The position numbers and the translations under genes were made by a program. Below are positions 21,801 through 41,600 of a DNA stretch of 64,000 bases, piece by piece. The first letter of the stretch is position 1; every line of letters starts with the position of its first letter. Below the pieces are notes generated by a model. That model did no database searches, had not been told where the DNA came from, and saw nothing but the letters and a program-made list of their open reading frames with translations. The stretch comes from Opisthocomus hoazin (lineage: Eukaryota > Chordata > Aves > Opisthocomiformes > Opisthocomidae): NCBI RefSeq assembly GCF_030867145.1, contig NC_134422.1, forward strand, positions 14,580,531-14,644,530, written 5' to 3'.

Positions 21801-24800
21801 GGCAGGAAAGAACCCCAAGTTTGCAATATGGAATAGGAGATATGAGTAATTAGTGAGCTTCATTGTGAAAGAGCAATCCAGGTCCCCCAGTTTGCCTGAG
21901 TGAGGCACGTCCTCCTCGAGACAGCTTTTTCAGCTGATCCTAGTGTCAAGACAAGGTGCTGCACTTTACTTGGTTGCATAGAGTTGGGGTTTTTTTTAAT
22001 TATGGAAGCGTTTTAATAAAGGATACAGGGAAAACGCAGGGATACAAAGAAAAGGATACAAGCTGATAAAGATGATTAAATCATAGAGCGACTGCGGAGC
22101 GGGTCATGAAGTGTTATAATCCCCAACTCCCCTCTGCTTTCTGCCTCAATGTGTTAATGCATCACACTTTAGTACAGTGACACTTTCAGCCCTAGGTGGA
22201 AATTCACACATGATGAAGAGGTGGAGGAGGATTTCCAGATGGTCAGACCTCGGGGAGTGCGAAAAGGTGGGGGGAGGAAGGGAGAAACTGCTGAAGGGAA
22301 TCGGACTTTGGTCACATCAGTAATTTCCAGCTGAAAATGGAATATTAAAAAACCCCCTCAACAAATAAGAAAACACAATACCAATGAGCCCATACCAGAG
22401 CCAGGTGCGTTCAGGTTTGGATGTTATGTGCGATAAATCCTCACCATTGCTGGTGGTGAAAGATCCCTTGGAAATATTGGTTTATTTGCTTGCAACTGTG
22501 AAAGGTGTGAGCTTCATTCCCTTGGCCAAATTTCAGCATGGGTACTACAGCATCCTGACACAGACCCAATTAGTTGTTTTGTTCTCCACAGCTCCTCGTT
22601 ACTAGAAGTTACTGTGGAGTGGTACTTGCTCTGAATCGTGCATGAATTTTCCCTCCAGTAGAGGCTGTATTTGGCTGCTGTGCAACCTTTGGGAACCTCT
22701 TCTGCAGGGCCACCTCTCCAAGAGCAGTGAAGGGCACTGAGACAGAGAAAATGCGAAGCTTGCAGCCAGTTGGTCCCATCACACCCCAAACCAGGCCCCA
22801 CTTTCCCTTTAGGGGAGCATAAGGCAGCAGCTGCTATCACACAGCTGGACTTCTTGGAGAAGACCTCATTTACTGGGGCCTTTGGGGGTGGAATGGGAAG
22901 GTAGTCATGGTCCAGAGTTCACGGGGTCTGGTCCTTCAGGGTGAGAGGTGCTAGGGCTGTATAAAGAATTAGCAATAGCTGGTATATAAGCGACAGCTCT
23001 TTCCAGATGTCAGGGTCAGGGGAAATTTAAGATAAATTATTTAGGCATCACAGTACCCCTGTACTGGGGAGGGGGGTGGGGGGGAGATAGTCTCCTCATG
23101 ATGACATAAAAAGCGAGCGTTAGGTATGGCGGCTCACACTGCATTTCTAAGGGCTCTTGCTTCATTTTCTTAGGTGTTTCTCGGGCCAGAGCATTTCCCC
23201 TACCACAAAATGGACACCAGAGATGCCAACGGCGTGCAGCCACAACGGAAAGAAATATTTTGTTTAATATCACCAGTATGATTGCATGCTATTTACCTGT
23301 ATTTCCTGGATGGCAACAAAGCGTATTCACCACAGCATGATGAACTACTTGGACAAATCTCATGGGAAATGAGGCTGTCGCACACAGTTTCCACTTTGGG
23401 GAAACTGCTGTTGTATGTCGACTCCCTGTCACTCCCAGTAGAAACCACGCTGTGCATGCAGGTCAGGAAAAAGCTCATGGAGACAGAAGACGCTGCTTTG
23501 CCTTATTCAACTTCTGCTAGCACAACTTTGAATCTGTAAAATCTGTGTGTTTAACTGATGCTGAATTCCTCCTCCCATTAATTGATTTTATATGTTAAAA
23601 TCCCTTCTGTCATAGCAAAATGCAAAGAAACCTTAGGCATCTGATGTGGTAGTGACTTCCACAATGACATAGTCAAGATGCCCAGGTGCCTGTCACTGGC
23701 TTTAGTGGCAAGCCAAAAGCCTCTGAGCCTTGTAAAGCCTGCAGCATCCTTTTTGGACTTCAGTCCCTTACAGTGATTAGATGAACATCTTTGACTTTCT
23801 TCCCTAAGGACTCAGTGCAGCAGGTGTTTTCAGTCTGCCCACCTTCCAGATCAGGTGTCCAAAAATGCAGCAATAAATACAAATTTTTTTCTTCCCTTTT
23901 TCTAAAAGAGCTCAAGGTGGGTGGAGGGGATGGGCGTAGGCTATTTTTATTCGTACCTTAATTTAGTCAGTAGTCCAATGGTTCGTGAAAGCAGAGCTGG
24001 GCTTAGTCCTCTTCCCTGCCTGACAAGAGTGCTGGGGAACACGAGGGGCAGGGCAGGTCTTCTCAGAAGGAGCAGGCTGGGAGGTGATGTTGGGGCAGAA
24101 GCACTCTCCAAGCCTCCAGCTGAGTCAGCGCATGACCAAAGGGAACACGATCCCACAGCTCTCTAGGTAGACAGTTCAGAGAGCCACATCCTGCTAGCCA
24201 AAAACATCTGGAACTACCCAGTTCGCATGAGACCAGCCGTAAGAGGACAGAGGCAGTCCCCTCCCTGGCACGGAGCAGACCCCAGTAAGCGCGCACTGCT
24301 GGGAGAGGAGACGTACACACTCCCTGGGGCAGAAGGGAACGAAGCCATGTGAAATTCCCCAAGTTCGGCACTAGCTTTTTAAGCACTGAGCGTAGTGTAT
24401 ACGAAACACCGCCGCGCTGCCAACCACCCTGCCTTGCCCTTGTAAGAACGGACCCACGCTCTGTTCCTGGAAGAAAGCCAAGAGCGAGCCTAAATTGTGA
24501 AGCCCAAGGGATCCTCTTGGCCCCCAGGCAAAGCAGATTTAAGAGGCTGTGTTCCCCATTGCTCGCTCAAGCAGCAACGCAGCCTCTTGGTTTTGGTGGC
24601 TGCCATTTTGAGGCGGTCCATGGCGCAGGAAGCTTCGTTACGGAAGGTAAAGATCTGGGGTTTGAGACAGCTGCTGAGAACAGGCATTGCAACACTCCAC
24701 GGTGATGTCCAAGACCTTTTCCAAGTCTGCTTCCCCCAAACCAACGCACTGCTGCCATTGCCATGCTAACAGTCCACAAAGCAAGAGGGGATGGAGCTCC

Positions 24801-27800
24801 CCTGGAGTCCAAACCACTGTGCAATAAACACCATATAGCTCCAGGTCTGTCCCAAGAGCAAGTATTACAGGAGAGTAGAGAGATCACAAGTTCAAGTTGC
24901 CAAGTGACCTTTCCCCCCTCCAAACAACAGTGACACAAACTTGCAGGATTGAGCCCTCAGCAAAATTGGTCTTGCTGTAACTTACCTTCTGTCCCGGTCA
25001 GAGGGCTGAATTTGTTTAACAGTAGCTGTTAAAGAACAACAAAATAATACAGGTGTGAGTATGGGTGGCAAACACTTAACTGTATGGATTAAGACTTGAA
25101 AGTAAACAAGTGATTGATAGCAGTCAATGGAGACTGTTCTTACAGCAGAAGTGGAAGAGCTGGATGAGTAGAAAAGTAAATGGACAGAGTATTTGCCTGT
25201 AACGTGACTGCTGCTGTGAACTGTTACAGGCAGCCAACAAGGAAGGAGTAAACAGGTCCCCATCCCCACAGCTGGGACGTTTTGTTATTTAGCAGGGAGG
25301 ACTTCGTCTTCTCACTGTGGACCTCCAGGCTTTAGAGGTTATATTCTGGTTGTGGGCTTCTGACACAAGCATACATGCAGAAGGCCCTTCTAGCAGGAAA
25401 CGCCTAGCACCTTGAACTGGGAAGCCAACATTAACAATCCTGCTACCCTCACCCCTTGGGTTAGCTCCCAAAACATGAGGAACCGCAAAGGAGCCCCTGA
25501 CGAGCGGAAGGGAGGATCTGCCGGCAGCAGCGGGAAGCAGGGTTGCTCGGTGCGCACGTCACTTGCTGCAGCCTGCCTGGGGTGACAGCCGTGTCAGCGG
25601 GAAGGGTTACCAGGAGAGGTGGGGCTGCTTGGCAGCCCGCCTGGATGCTGTGGAGATTTTCACCTTTCACTTCCTTAGCTTTTCCGCAGCTAGGAACAGG
25701 CTGCGAGCCCATTCCAATTTCTACATTCAGGATAGGTTTTCATTGACTTGTTTAACTCAAAGTCTGGGCTTTTTTTTGAGAAAGAAAAAGAACAGAAAGA
25801 AAAGCGTGCATCCTTTTGTCATAGATTTGCATTTCAAATACTCCAAGCCTATTTAATACCTTAGACTTTACCAGATTTTTGTCTCATTGAGAAGACTGTT
25901 CCCCTGGAATCTCTATCCCCATTTCTTTCCAAAAAAGAACAAAAGATAAGTTTTAACTTGGTGTTGATGCAATATTCACCCCACCCAGAACAGTGTAACC
26001 AACTTTGAAAGCTCATGTAAAAAACATGAAGAGTAATTTTTACTCAGCTCTTGTTATGAACAATTCAGAGATAAGAAACAAGGCAAGACACGTCTCAGCT
26101 GCAAGTGTGAACATGATCTCAACACTGCAACATTTTCCTTGCCTGGCTAGAGATCGGTTGGCAGCATGAGGTATATGAAGGTAGGTTACAGGTGACAAGA
26201 ACGTAAAAAGTCTATTATTAAACCACGTGTAAGCAGTCTTGAAACTTCATTAGGGCCAGGGAATTCAGCCCTGGACACAGCACCTGCTTGATTATTCACT
26301 AGAAATTAACATTAAATAAATGGTGTAAACCTGAAGCTAAGTTGGAAAGGATTCAGATGCAGCTCTTCCTGCCCTCTGACTGGGCAGCGGATGGAAAGCA
26401 GTGTGCATCACGGACAAACTCCACCTGCTTTCCTCTTTCAGGGGAGAAGTGAAGTCATCTTCACCACAAGTTTTCACCAGGTGCAGAGGACAGGTCATTC
26501 GCTGTCCTCCAACGGCCACTATAGAAGAGGAGTGAGCTGCAGTGTGTTGAAGGCGCATTTGAGCGCTGACCTATTTTTGTTCATCTGACATGGGAGAGAC
26601 ATGTGGAAACACTGTGGTTTGATGTATTTGATTAAAAATATGCTAATGAATAAAGAAAATTAAGTGCATCCCTTGGGCTCCTGGCAAGCTGCCAAGGCAG
26701 ACACTGGGACCACCAACAGGAGGTCCTTATGCTTCCGCATTCGCAACCCTTCGGCTTCCTACTGCGGAGGATGGTCAGCCAGCAGAAAAAGGGCTCGGAG
26801 TTGAGTCTTTTGCGTGTCCTGCCTCCAGTTCTCTCCAAATGCCACAATATTTTAAAATTTATGCCCCAGGTGCTGGAATCAGCAAGCATAAGAACATCTT
26901 TGTTTCATTGAAAAAAAAAAAATAATACTTCTACCATCATTGTTGAAGAAAACAAGCTTGCAAACATGAAGCAAGTGCACTCAAAAGGCCTGGAAACAAA
27001 AAGACTGTGAAAGAGAACTCCAAGTTCATTTTCTAAAGCACCTCATTATTTCTAAACCAAATGTAGTTTTGGAGGCCTGTCTTATGGTTTTCAAGCTCCT
27101 GAGGCAAAGCTGCAAGTGTAGCCTTTATTCCCACGCAGGAGAAGCTCTGCCTGCCCTCCTCCCTCCCTCCCTCCCGTTCGGGAGGGGAAGGGGAAAAAGA
27201 AAAAAAAGAAGGCAAAACAACTCAAACAGGCACAGTATTACCCTCTGCTCCACAACTGCTTGCCGCGCTACCATCATCACTCAGATGGATTTACTCCAGG
27301 CACCACATAAGAAAGCTTTAACCCGGCTGCTGGAATAGCTGAATCGCACACTCTGCTCCTGTTCCTCAGGTAGGAAGCAGCTCTTATAGCAAAGTCCAAA
27401 GCGTCCAGCTCTCCTAATGCTCGTGATCCTTCTGTAGGTAGTTGTTCTTCCCGTAGTCTTACGCACTCTCTGTTGTCCTGCAGCCTTCAGAGCTGGAATG
27501 GGGAGCTGACCATAGCTGGGGGTGGGAGTGCCTGTCATCCAGCGGCACTGCTGGGCACCTAACTGGAGTGCAGTCACCAGTAGTGACTGGGAAGAAGGGC
27601 TCCTGTTTAGTTAAGCTGCCTGAATCTGAGTAGAACTAGGAAGTTTCGAAACCCTAGGGTAAAGATGAACACCAAAGCACAAAGAACCAAGCAGGCCTAC
27701 AGAGAAACGAAAACCCAGAGCCTAGAGTGAAAGAGGTTCTTCCACACCCCATGACCAGGGCACTAACTAGAAGAATAGCTGTATTCAAAACCAAACACCG

Positions 27801-28860
27801 AGTCTACCCTGCAGGCGTTTGTTCAGCAACCTGATAGATTTCGGTTTTCATAGCTCTGCCTCGCAAGCAGGAAAAAGTTTTAACTTCCGATTTTGGAGTC
27901 CTGTCACTGTGGGCAAGGATCCTTCTGTCAGGGAGCTCTGCGTCTGGACAGGTGGACATCGTTCTCAGGCTCTCGGCAGCCTTCCTAAAACTGAAGACCC
28001 AGACAAACTTTTAGGAGCAAAACTGCAGGCTCTCTCAGGCAATGTTGCCCCAATGTTTTTCATTTAGAAGCAAGAAAGAATTTGGCTATTTTTTTCAGAT
28101 AATTACTCCTTCCCCCAGTCCACAGTTGTTTTCCTTGTTTACACTTATAAAAGCGTAATGCCATCATTTTGTGGGGAGGATAATCACGTTACAGAGCACT
28201 CTTACAGACCACAGGTTGAGAAACACTCATCCAAACAGCAAGTTCAGTTTGTTGTATGTGTTTGCCTTTTAAAACAAAAACAGAGCACTATTAAATGGTA
28301 GGGAGTAGCTTTCCTTGTCTTTCCATGCTACGTGTATGCACAAGTTTGTCCTTGAATTCTGGTATTTGGCCTATGAAGCCAACACGCATAAAGCCTCCGA
28401 TACCCTGAACGCTAGACTTTCAAAACAAACTCCATAAACTCTGATTATATCAAAAACATCATTCTGCCTCAAAGCCAAGTAACAAAGCTCGTTGAAGGGA
28501 ACTCACTGTAAACTCTGGAGGTTAATCAACTTTATCAGGGAGGCAAGCGCAGAGCATACGGTCCCTGTCCCACCTCAGCATTTTGCCTCCAACCCGCTAT
28601 AAGGCTTTAGGGGCCGCTTGCTGGTGTTTCCCAGTAGATCCTATTCCCGCAACAGACAGGGAGTCGTTTGGGGGGAGAAGAGACTGAGGGGCAGTGGCGA
28701 AAAAAAGAAAATATTTTTTAATAGGATATTCTACCCACCCCCTCAATTAAAGATTTATATTTCAAAGAAAACCTGGCATCTCTAGTCGCCCTTAGAAACA
28801 AAAGGTTTTGTGCAGCACTGCAGCCCCGCGGAGCAGTAAGTCTTCTTTCTGGCACGCAAA
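15890..28860. other. Intergenic region between INHBB and RALB, distal part
   Basis: No exon with recognisable protein family content or paired splice sites was seen on either strand. The region is mixed-composition unique DNA with minor features: a bulged hairpin at 18223-18263, a 13-base direct duplication near 21012-21037, and a YY1-like GCCATTTTG at 24602-24610. It may hold enhancers for INHBB, but nothing in the sequence proves it. Confidence 0.55.
18223..18263. repeat. 16-bp perfect inverted repeat with a 6-nt bulge
   Basis: Arm 18223-18238 pairs completely with 18242-18249 plus 18256-18263 across a 3-base loop. The six bases at 18250-18255 (GTATAT) bulge from the second arm. The tiny loop makes it unlike a classic microRNA precursor. 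It may be a structural or chance palindrome. Confidence 0.55.
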
Positions 28861-29039
28861 CGGGCGCTCAGGGAGCGGCACAGGATTCCACTCGCCATGC
28901 AGACAGGTTTAACGCCACAGAAATCGCGGAGCCACCGCAGTCACGAGCAGTGGGGTGTGCTGCTGCACGCCAGCACGCCTCGGCAACAACCAGCACCCGC
29001 ACTCGCAGGCACAAGTAGCGTTTTCATTCAGAACAAGGC

Positions 29040-29330
29040 CTCCTGCGGCATGAGGGAATCGGGCGGCGGAGCAGGGGGAGCAGCGGGACGCGCTCGGCGC
29101 GGATTTCCACGCGCGATTCAGCGGCGGGTTCCCGCCTGCCCGCGGAGCCACCAGATGGAGCCCGCAGCACTCGGGAACCGCCGCCCGTTCGCGGCACACA
29201 GCGCGGGGCCGCGCCGCACCACAGCGCGGGGCTCCGGCCGCGCCCAGGCCCGGTAGGCGCAGTCCGGCCCCAGCGCCCAGGGCAGGCCTCTGCCCCGGGT
29301 GCGTCCGTGGAGCGGCTCGGGAAAGAGGGG
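29040..29330. promoter_or_regulatory. Isolated GC/CpG-rich islet between the genes
   Basis: About 290 bases are dense in CpG dinucleotides and flanked on both sides by ordinary or AT-rich DNA. It lies about 15.7 kb from INHBB exon 1 and 5 kb from the RALB stop codon. Open frames on both strands are compositional. It contains a near-consensus CTCF motif at 29148-29161, so an insulator, an enhancer or an unannotated promoter are all possible. Confidence 0.55.
29148..29161 (+). promoter_or_regulatory. Candidate CTCF site
   Basis: CCACCAGATGGAGC matches the CTCF core consensus CCASYAGRKGGCRS at 13 of 14 positions; position 12 is A in place of C. The setting in a CpG islet between two unrelated genes fits an insulator, but binding is not shown. 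Confidence 0.5.
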
Positions 29331-29399
29331 CCGTCCTGGGCTTCGGGTACAACCCGCTCCTGCCTCCTACTCAGCGCTCGCCATGCCACCCGTCCTCTG

Positions 29400-32300
29400 C
29401 TGCACTCTTAGACACCTTTCCTCACTGGAAAGGAGCGCTGCGTAAACCACGGTGGCCACCCAAAACACAGGGTGAGCACCACCTAAACAAGATCACGTCA
29501 GCTGCTGTGACCCTTGGCCAGAAGCCACCAGCGAGGGGACATCCCGCTTCTGACTGGGACAGCGGCGGCGGCAGAAGCGGCACCCAAAGGCTGCTGCCAG
29601 TCCCATTTCTGCGCAGCTCCCAGCTACGCCGCATAACAGTGCCGTGAGCCTGTCCTGACCTATCCTGCCTCGGAGGCACCTCGGCTCCTCTGCAGCCATC
29701 TGTTCAGGGCAAACCAGCGCCAAGAACGGACTCCGGCACGCTCCAGACTCAGGATCAGCGTTTCCACACAATGTTGCTTATTCTGTTATCTGAGCCACAA
29801 GACTGATGGAAGAAAGAGGAAAGCAACTCTGTCATTTACACAGTTGACACAAGCTGTCTGATCCAATTAGGTTGTGGAAAATTAACTCTGAGTGAATCAA
29901 ACTACCCTACCAGTTCAGCCCTGAAACATACGCAGACCATTTCAGGAAAACTGATGATGGGGTCCTGAGTCACCCCATCCTCCCCTCCCACAGCCTGCAA
30001 TATGATCACGGCACAGATTTGATACAAAGTTTAGTCCCGACTCTGAAAGCCAGCGGTTGCCTGGTTCAAGAATTTGGGGATTAGACATACTTTTAAAATG
30101 CTGTTAAAATCAGTAACAAACAAATATTATGCCTGTTTCTCTTTTTATTATCAATAGTAATACAAATCAGTTGTATTAGTATGATAATGAAAAGTGACCA
30201 GTTTTATAGACATTAAAAATGTTTGTGCAAGTTAGAAACAAAGCTCTGAAGCTATGTAAGAAAAAACCCCAGGAATTTACATCGTATAGTATAGCATACA
30301 TAGTTTAAAGACAGTTTTATTAAATCTTGCAATCACAATCACTTCCTCTATGCTAAACCTCTTTCTTGGTGTTAGAGATAACACCTTCCCCTCCCAAGAG
30401 GAACACCTGCTATTCCCATGAAGTGTGGAGATTACAGCGAAAATCATAGCTTTCTCTTCCCTCCTTCTCCCATCTATAAAGTCAACAGGAGGTGAGCATT
30501 GCAACATATGCTTATAGCAATTAAAGAAAGCTTCTGTCTACATAAGCTCCGAGTTGAATTGATAAACAGTATTCTCTTTTTGAGCAAGGATTTGTAGCCC
30601 CAAGTACTGGGTTAACATTTTGGAAAGCTTTAAAATAAAAAAAAGATCTTGGTGATCATTTAGTTAGATGTAATTCCCCCACACCTCTTATCACATTCCA
30701 GATTGTAGCTTCATACCTTAGACCTGAAGTATTTTAAGCATTATATTAGCTATACAGCCATCTGAAGGTCCAGTTGAATCCTATTAACATATTACTGAAC
30801 TTTAATGCCCAGTAAATGTAAGCACACATCTTTCTCTTCATCAAGCCAAGTGTTCACCTAGAAACTGCAGTAGAGGCATATTAGTATGTATAGAACACAT
30901 ATGGTGCAAGTCTTTGAAGATGCACTTCATGCTGCATCTGTACTCCCACCTGGAGAGATGCTCCTCTAAAACAAGAGGAGTCAAGCCTGCCCTTGCTCTC
31001 CTGGAGTTTAACCTGTTTCTTTTGAAGCAGAATTTCATACAATGACTTAGCCCCCGTTACAACAGGGGCTTGTCTCATACATGCTTGCTCCAACCAGAAG
31101 ACTGGAGCACTTGAACACCCATAGCTAAGCCACATATAGCAGTAAACAGCTGCCTGACCACGTTCACCCATTATGCAAGAATAACATTTGAATGCTTATG
31201 TGCAAGTGCATAGTCAAGTCTTACATGACCTCCAGCTTCAAATACCCAGTTACTTGCCTACAGCCATGCTCCAGAAAGATTTAAGAGCACATTATACTGA
31301 CAAAGAGAAGTCCTGGTCTTCAATTACCTAATATACAAAGGCTGCTAGAATATCTCAGCTTCAATACAGCCTTCAGTTGCCTCAACTACACAGCATAGCT
31401 AGCAGGCAGCCACATTTTCCCCCTCTTGCCAACATCCTCCTTGTTTAATACGCCTGATCTGCAAGTACTCATTTAGATTAGAAGCCAAAGCTCCCTTTGC
31501 TCTGCTTACAGGAAACCCTCAAGTCCAAAGGAAGCATTTTTTCTGTGCCATTTTTTATTCACTGTAGTCAACCCACCTGGATGTTGATGTCCATTGAAGC
31601 ACGTCTGGAAGTCATTCAAGAACCCTCAAATTGTATTGCCTCTATTTAGAAGGGCATGGATTCAGGCACTTCCACCATGTCAGTTAGAAGCAACAGGATT
31701 CCAGTCCAGGGGAGCGGTTTTTTTGATTTCCTGGTACAAGTCAGAATGCTTGTTGCCCACTGTGATGAAGCAGCCAAGGTAGCTGCCTTCTTTATCATGT
31801 TTTCAGCTGTAACTGCAAAGTTAAACTGAAGTTTGTCACAATTACAGAAGAGGAATACTGAAAAGCTGCTGTATTTAGTCCCCAGGCCTAGTCTTTCTAG
31901 AAAAGGTGACAAGCACAGAACACTGAAGAGATGCAGTATCAAGGCATGAAACAGCAAGCACCTTCTTCCAAATAAGTCCACCTCAGAGGTGGAGCTTTAT
32001 CAGTTAAAAAAAAAAACCTGAGTGAGAACAGCACATGGACTGTAAGAACACCAGTGGGAGACCCACTGTTCTGAGCAGAAATTCATTGTCCTATCAAATA
32101 CTGTCTGGCACTTTAAGACTAAAGAGATCAGAGGTCAAGGCATGCAAGTCTCTTGAGCCAATACAGCCAAGCTGCTCATTGTGAGCTTTGCCGAGTTCAT
32201 TATTCATATAGCAAGCAAAGCTTATTCAGTTTTGTTACATACGTTTTACAATCCCCCTCAGAGGGGCTTGACCTAAATAAGCTTGTGATGTGAACTCAAC

Positions 32301-32700
32301 TGTTGTTTATCCTCCAGGTTAATTAAGGACTTAACCTTTAGGTCTCAACTAAAACCAAACCCAAGTGAGTTGCCTTCCTTCAGAAGGCGACGTTCCTTTG
32401 CTGTATGCACAGTGTGCACTCAAAAATGGACTTGATCCATGGAAGTTCAAGAGGAAACTTTGTTAGAAGTGTTACAGATCCAAGCGTCCCATTAGGTGCT
32501 TAGACTTCAGACATAGGTGATACAGCTCAAGTGACAAGTTCTGTCAGCCAGCAGGCTCCCAGCCTCTGCTTCAAAACTACTGTCAAATTGACTTTGTAAT
32601 ACCAATTAATTACACTGTTCAAAGACAAGTATTCCCAAAACTGGTTAATCATTCTTTCTTCGCATACAAGATAACATTAACAAAGAAGGAATTTAACTTG
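29400..32700. other. Intergenic region downstream of RALB
   Basis: The sequence is AT-rich without supported exons. Minus-strand AATAAA hexamers at 31554-31559 and 30314-30319 could serve longer RALB 3' UTR forms. Otherwise I see nothing specific. Confidence 0.45.
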
Positions 32701-32709
32701 ACAAGGATA

Positions 32710-34533
32710 AAGATTACAGCACCTTTTATTTAGTACAGTTTCCCCAATCCAGTGAGTTGCCTGACAAGTTGAACTAGTTATGGAAGACAATGAGTTTGCG
32801 ATAAGTCCCTGTGAAACCTCAGACCAACAGAGGTTCTGATATTTAACACATCTTACTTTTTCAAAGTTCAGAGGCAGAATGCACAAGACCAATCTAGTAC
32901 ATGTTAAAAAATGTTTTTCAACCTCAAATTACAATACTAAGTACTGAACAGTATTCGCTACTCCTTCACCTCAAGAAGAAACACTATTTGTTAATTTAGT
33001 GCTGCAGTGTGCTTCATTGAACAACCACGTAGCATACTCCTTTCACCAAGTAACTGTGTTTTAAGCATCAGGTTAACAAGCAAGATACAGTCACTACTTA
33101 AAGTCTCTCTACTCCTTCAAAACAGAAGATAGCCACAATTCATTGAGAGACTCCACAATCAGAAGAGACAATTACTTTCTGCTACAGTAACAGAAGGGGT
33201 TTTTTGGCAACTCCACTTTTGGCAACTGCATCAGAAAGCTCAGTTCAGTCAGCTGACAAGAGGATCTGCCAAGTACTGGGTTTTCTTCCATTTCTAGGGT
33301 GGTTTTTGTTGATCAATACATGACCACCATTCCATAACTGACAACAAAACTCATCACACATCTCCATGTGCTAGGTTGCTGTGCATCAGAAACAGTACAT
33401 ATAAAATTAACAGTGAGCAACAGACATGGCAACTCCCTAACTTCATTTGCTTTTTGACACCATACAACTCACTAGCCAGCTAATCACTGAGAGGTAGCAT
33501 GTATGCCTCACCTATTCCAAGTCATGATTGTGTGATGTGACCCATTCTTACTCAGTTTTCATATTCAGTAAGACAAGAGACCCATGTAGATGTTCCCACT
33601 TTTCCAACATGATCACAAGTGTTCTAATATGAACAAACCCAATGAAATCAACACTTTGATTTTCACTATTCCAGCACCAGGGAGGGGAAGGATGATGGAT
33701 GCAGAGAGAGTGTAACTGAGTCTAGTCACAATACATGGAAGAAATCCAGGACAGCATTTCAAGGAGATGGTGACAATATTATTCCTTTTGAAGAAAGGCC
33801 TACAGTTATCTTCTCACCCCATACCACTAATTTAAGGATGAGAAGACACACCAGAAGGGAATGCACCTAGCCAGCATTTAAATATCAATTTTTTGCATTG
33901 CCTAAGTAAGTCTGAATTGAGTCCATAGGCTTGATTCATGAATGGTGTATTGACTAAACAGAATATGGAAGAAAGTTTGAGTTGACTCAAGCGTCAGTTG
34001 CTATTTCTTACATGGAGTGTGGGGAGGAAGCCAGTAGATTTCAGTGTAAGAAATATCAGTGACAACTCAACAGAAGATGGAGACTCAAACACTTCACCAG
34101 GTGTCATCTAGCTTTTCTGCAGTTTGCAACATTAAGGAGGGCAGCAACAGCAGAAAAAATGTTTGAACCTGAACAGCTGTACTTGTTAAGGCCAGTAAAG
34201 GTTCAAGAGAAACATACTCAGAGAAACATTACAGTAAACTAGGAAGTTAATATGAAAGTACTTTGTATAACCAAGCAGAAGGACTGTAGTTTTGAAACTG
34301 TTTCTAATTTTCAAAGACACTGCTAAGACGGAGCCCATTGCAGTTTAAGTAGGCATAGGTTTTGTTGGATACCAGAAATGGTTTCAAAGTTCTGTTTTCA
34401 CATTTTGAAGGTGTGATATGCAAAGCAAAAAATCAGGGAGTCAATACAGACTTCCTTTCATGAATCCAGCCCTATATCCTTAGTGGTATCTTATCCATGC
34501 CACCTGTAGATAGATGTTTACAGTTCCCAAGCA
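32710..34533 (-). other. RALB: RALB 3' UTR (probable extent)
   Basis: The region follows the RALB TGA on the minus strand. The first canonical AATAAA after the stop is at 32725-32730, predicting cleavage near 32710 and a UTR of about 1.8 kb. More distal signals near 31.55 and 30.31 kb allow longer isoforms. No repeats or open frames of note were seen. Confidence 0.5.
32725..32730 (-). terminator. RALB: Candidate RALB polyadenylation signal
   Basis: Minus-strand AATAAA, the first canonical hexamer found downstream of the RALB stop codon. Confidence 0.45.
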
Positions 34534-41557
<7,024 letters not shown>

Positions 41558-41600
41558 TGTCCTGCTTGCCACAGATAAAGTGCCAGGCAATCAATCAAAT
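41558..41600 (-). other. RALB: RALB 5' UTR part of second exon
   Basis: 43 bases between the acceptor AG (41602-41601) and the start codon. It contains a stop in frame with the CDS. The extent follows from the splice-site call, not from transcript evidence. Confidence 0.7.

Noticed and set aside
28897-29389. Frames of 119-147 codons across the 29 kb islet
   Set aside because: Frames are open on both strands at once and are Arg/Ala/Gly-rich, which is the signature of CpG-rich DNA rather than of a gene.
41558-41590. Upstream non-ATG extension of the RALB reading frame
   Set aside because: It would need a TTG start and adds residues absent from RALB. An in-frame TGA lies just upstream, and the ATG at 41557 has good context and gives the family length.
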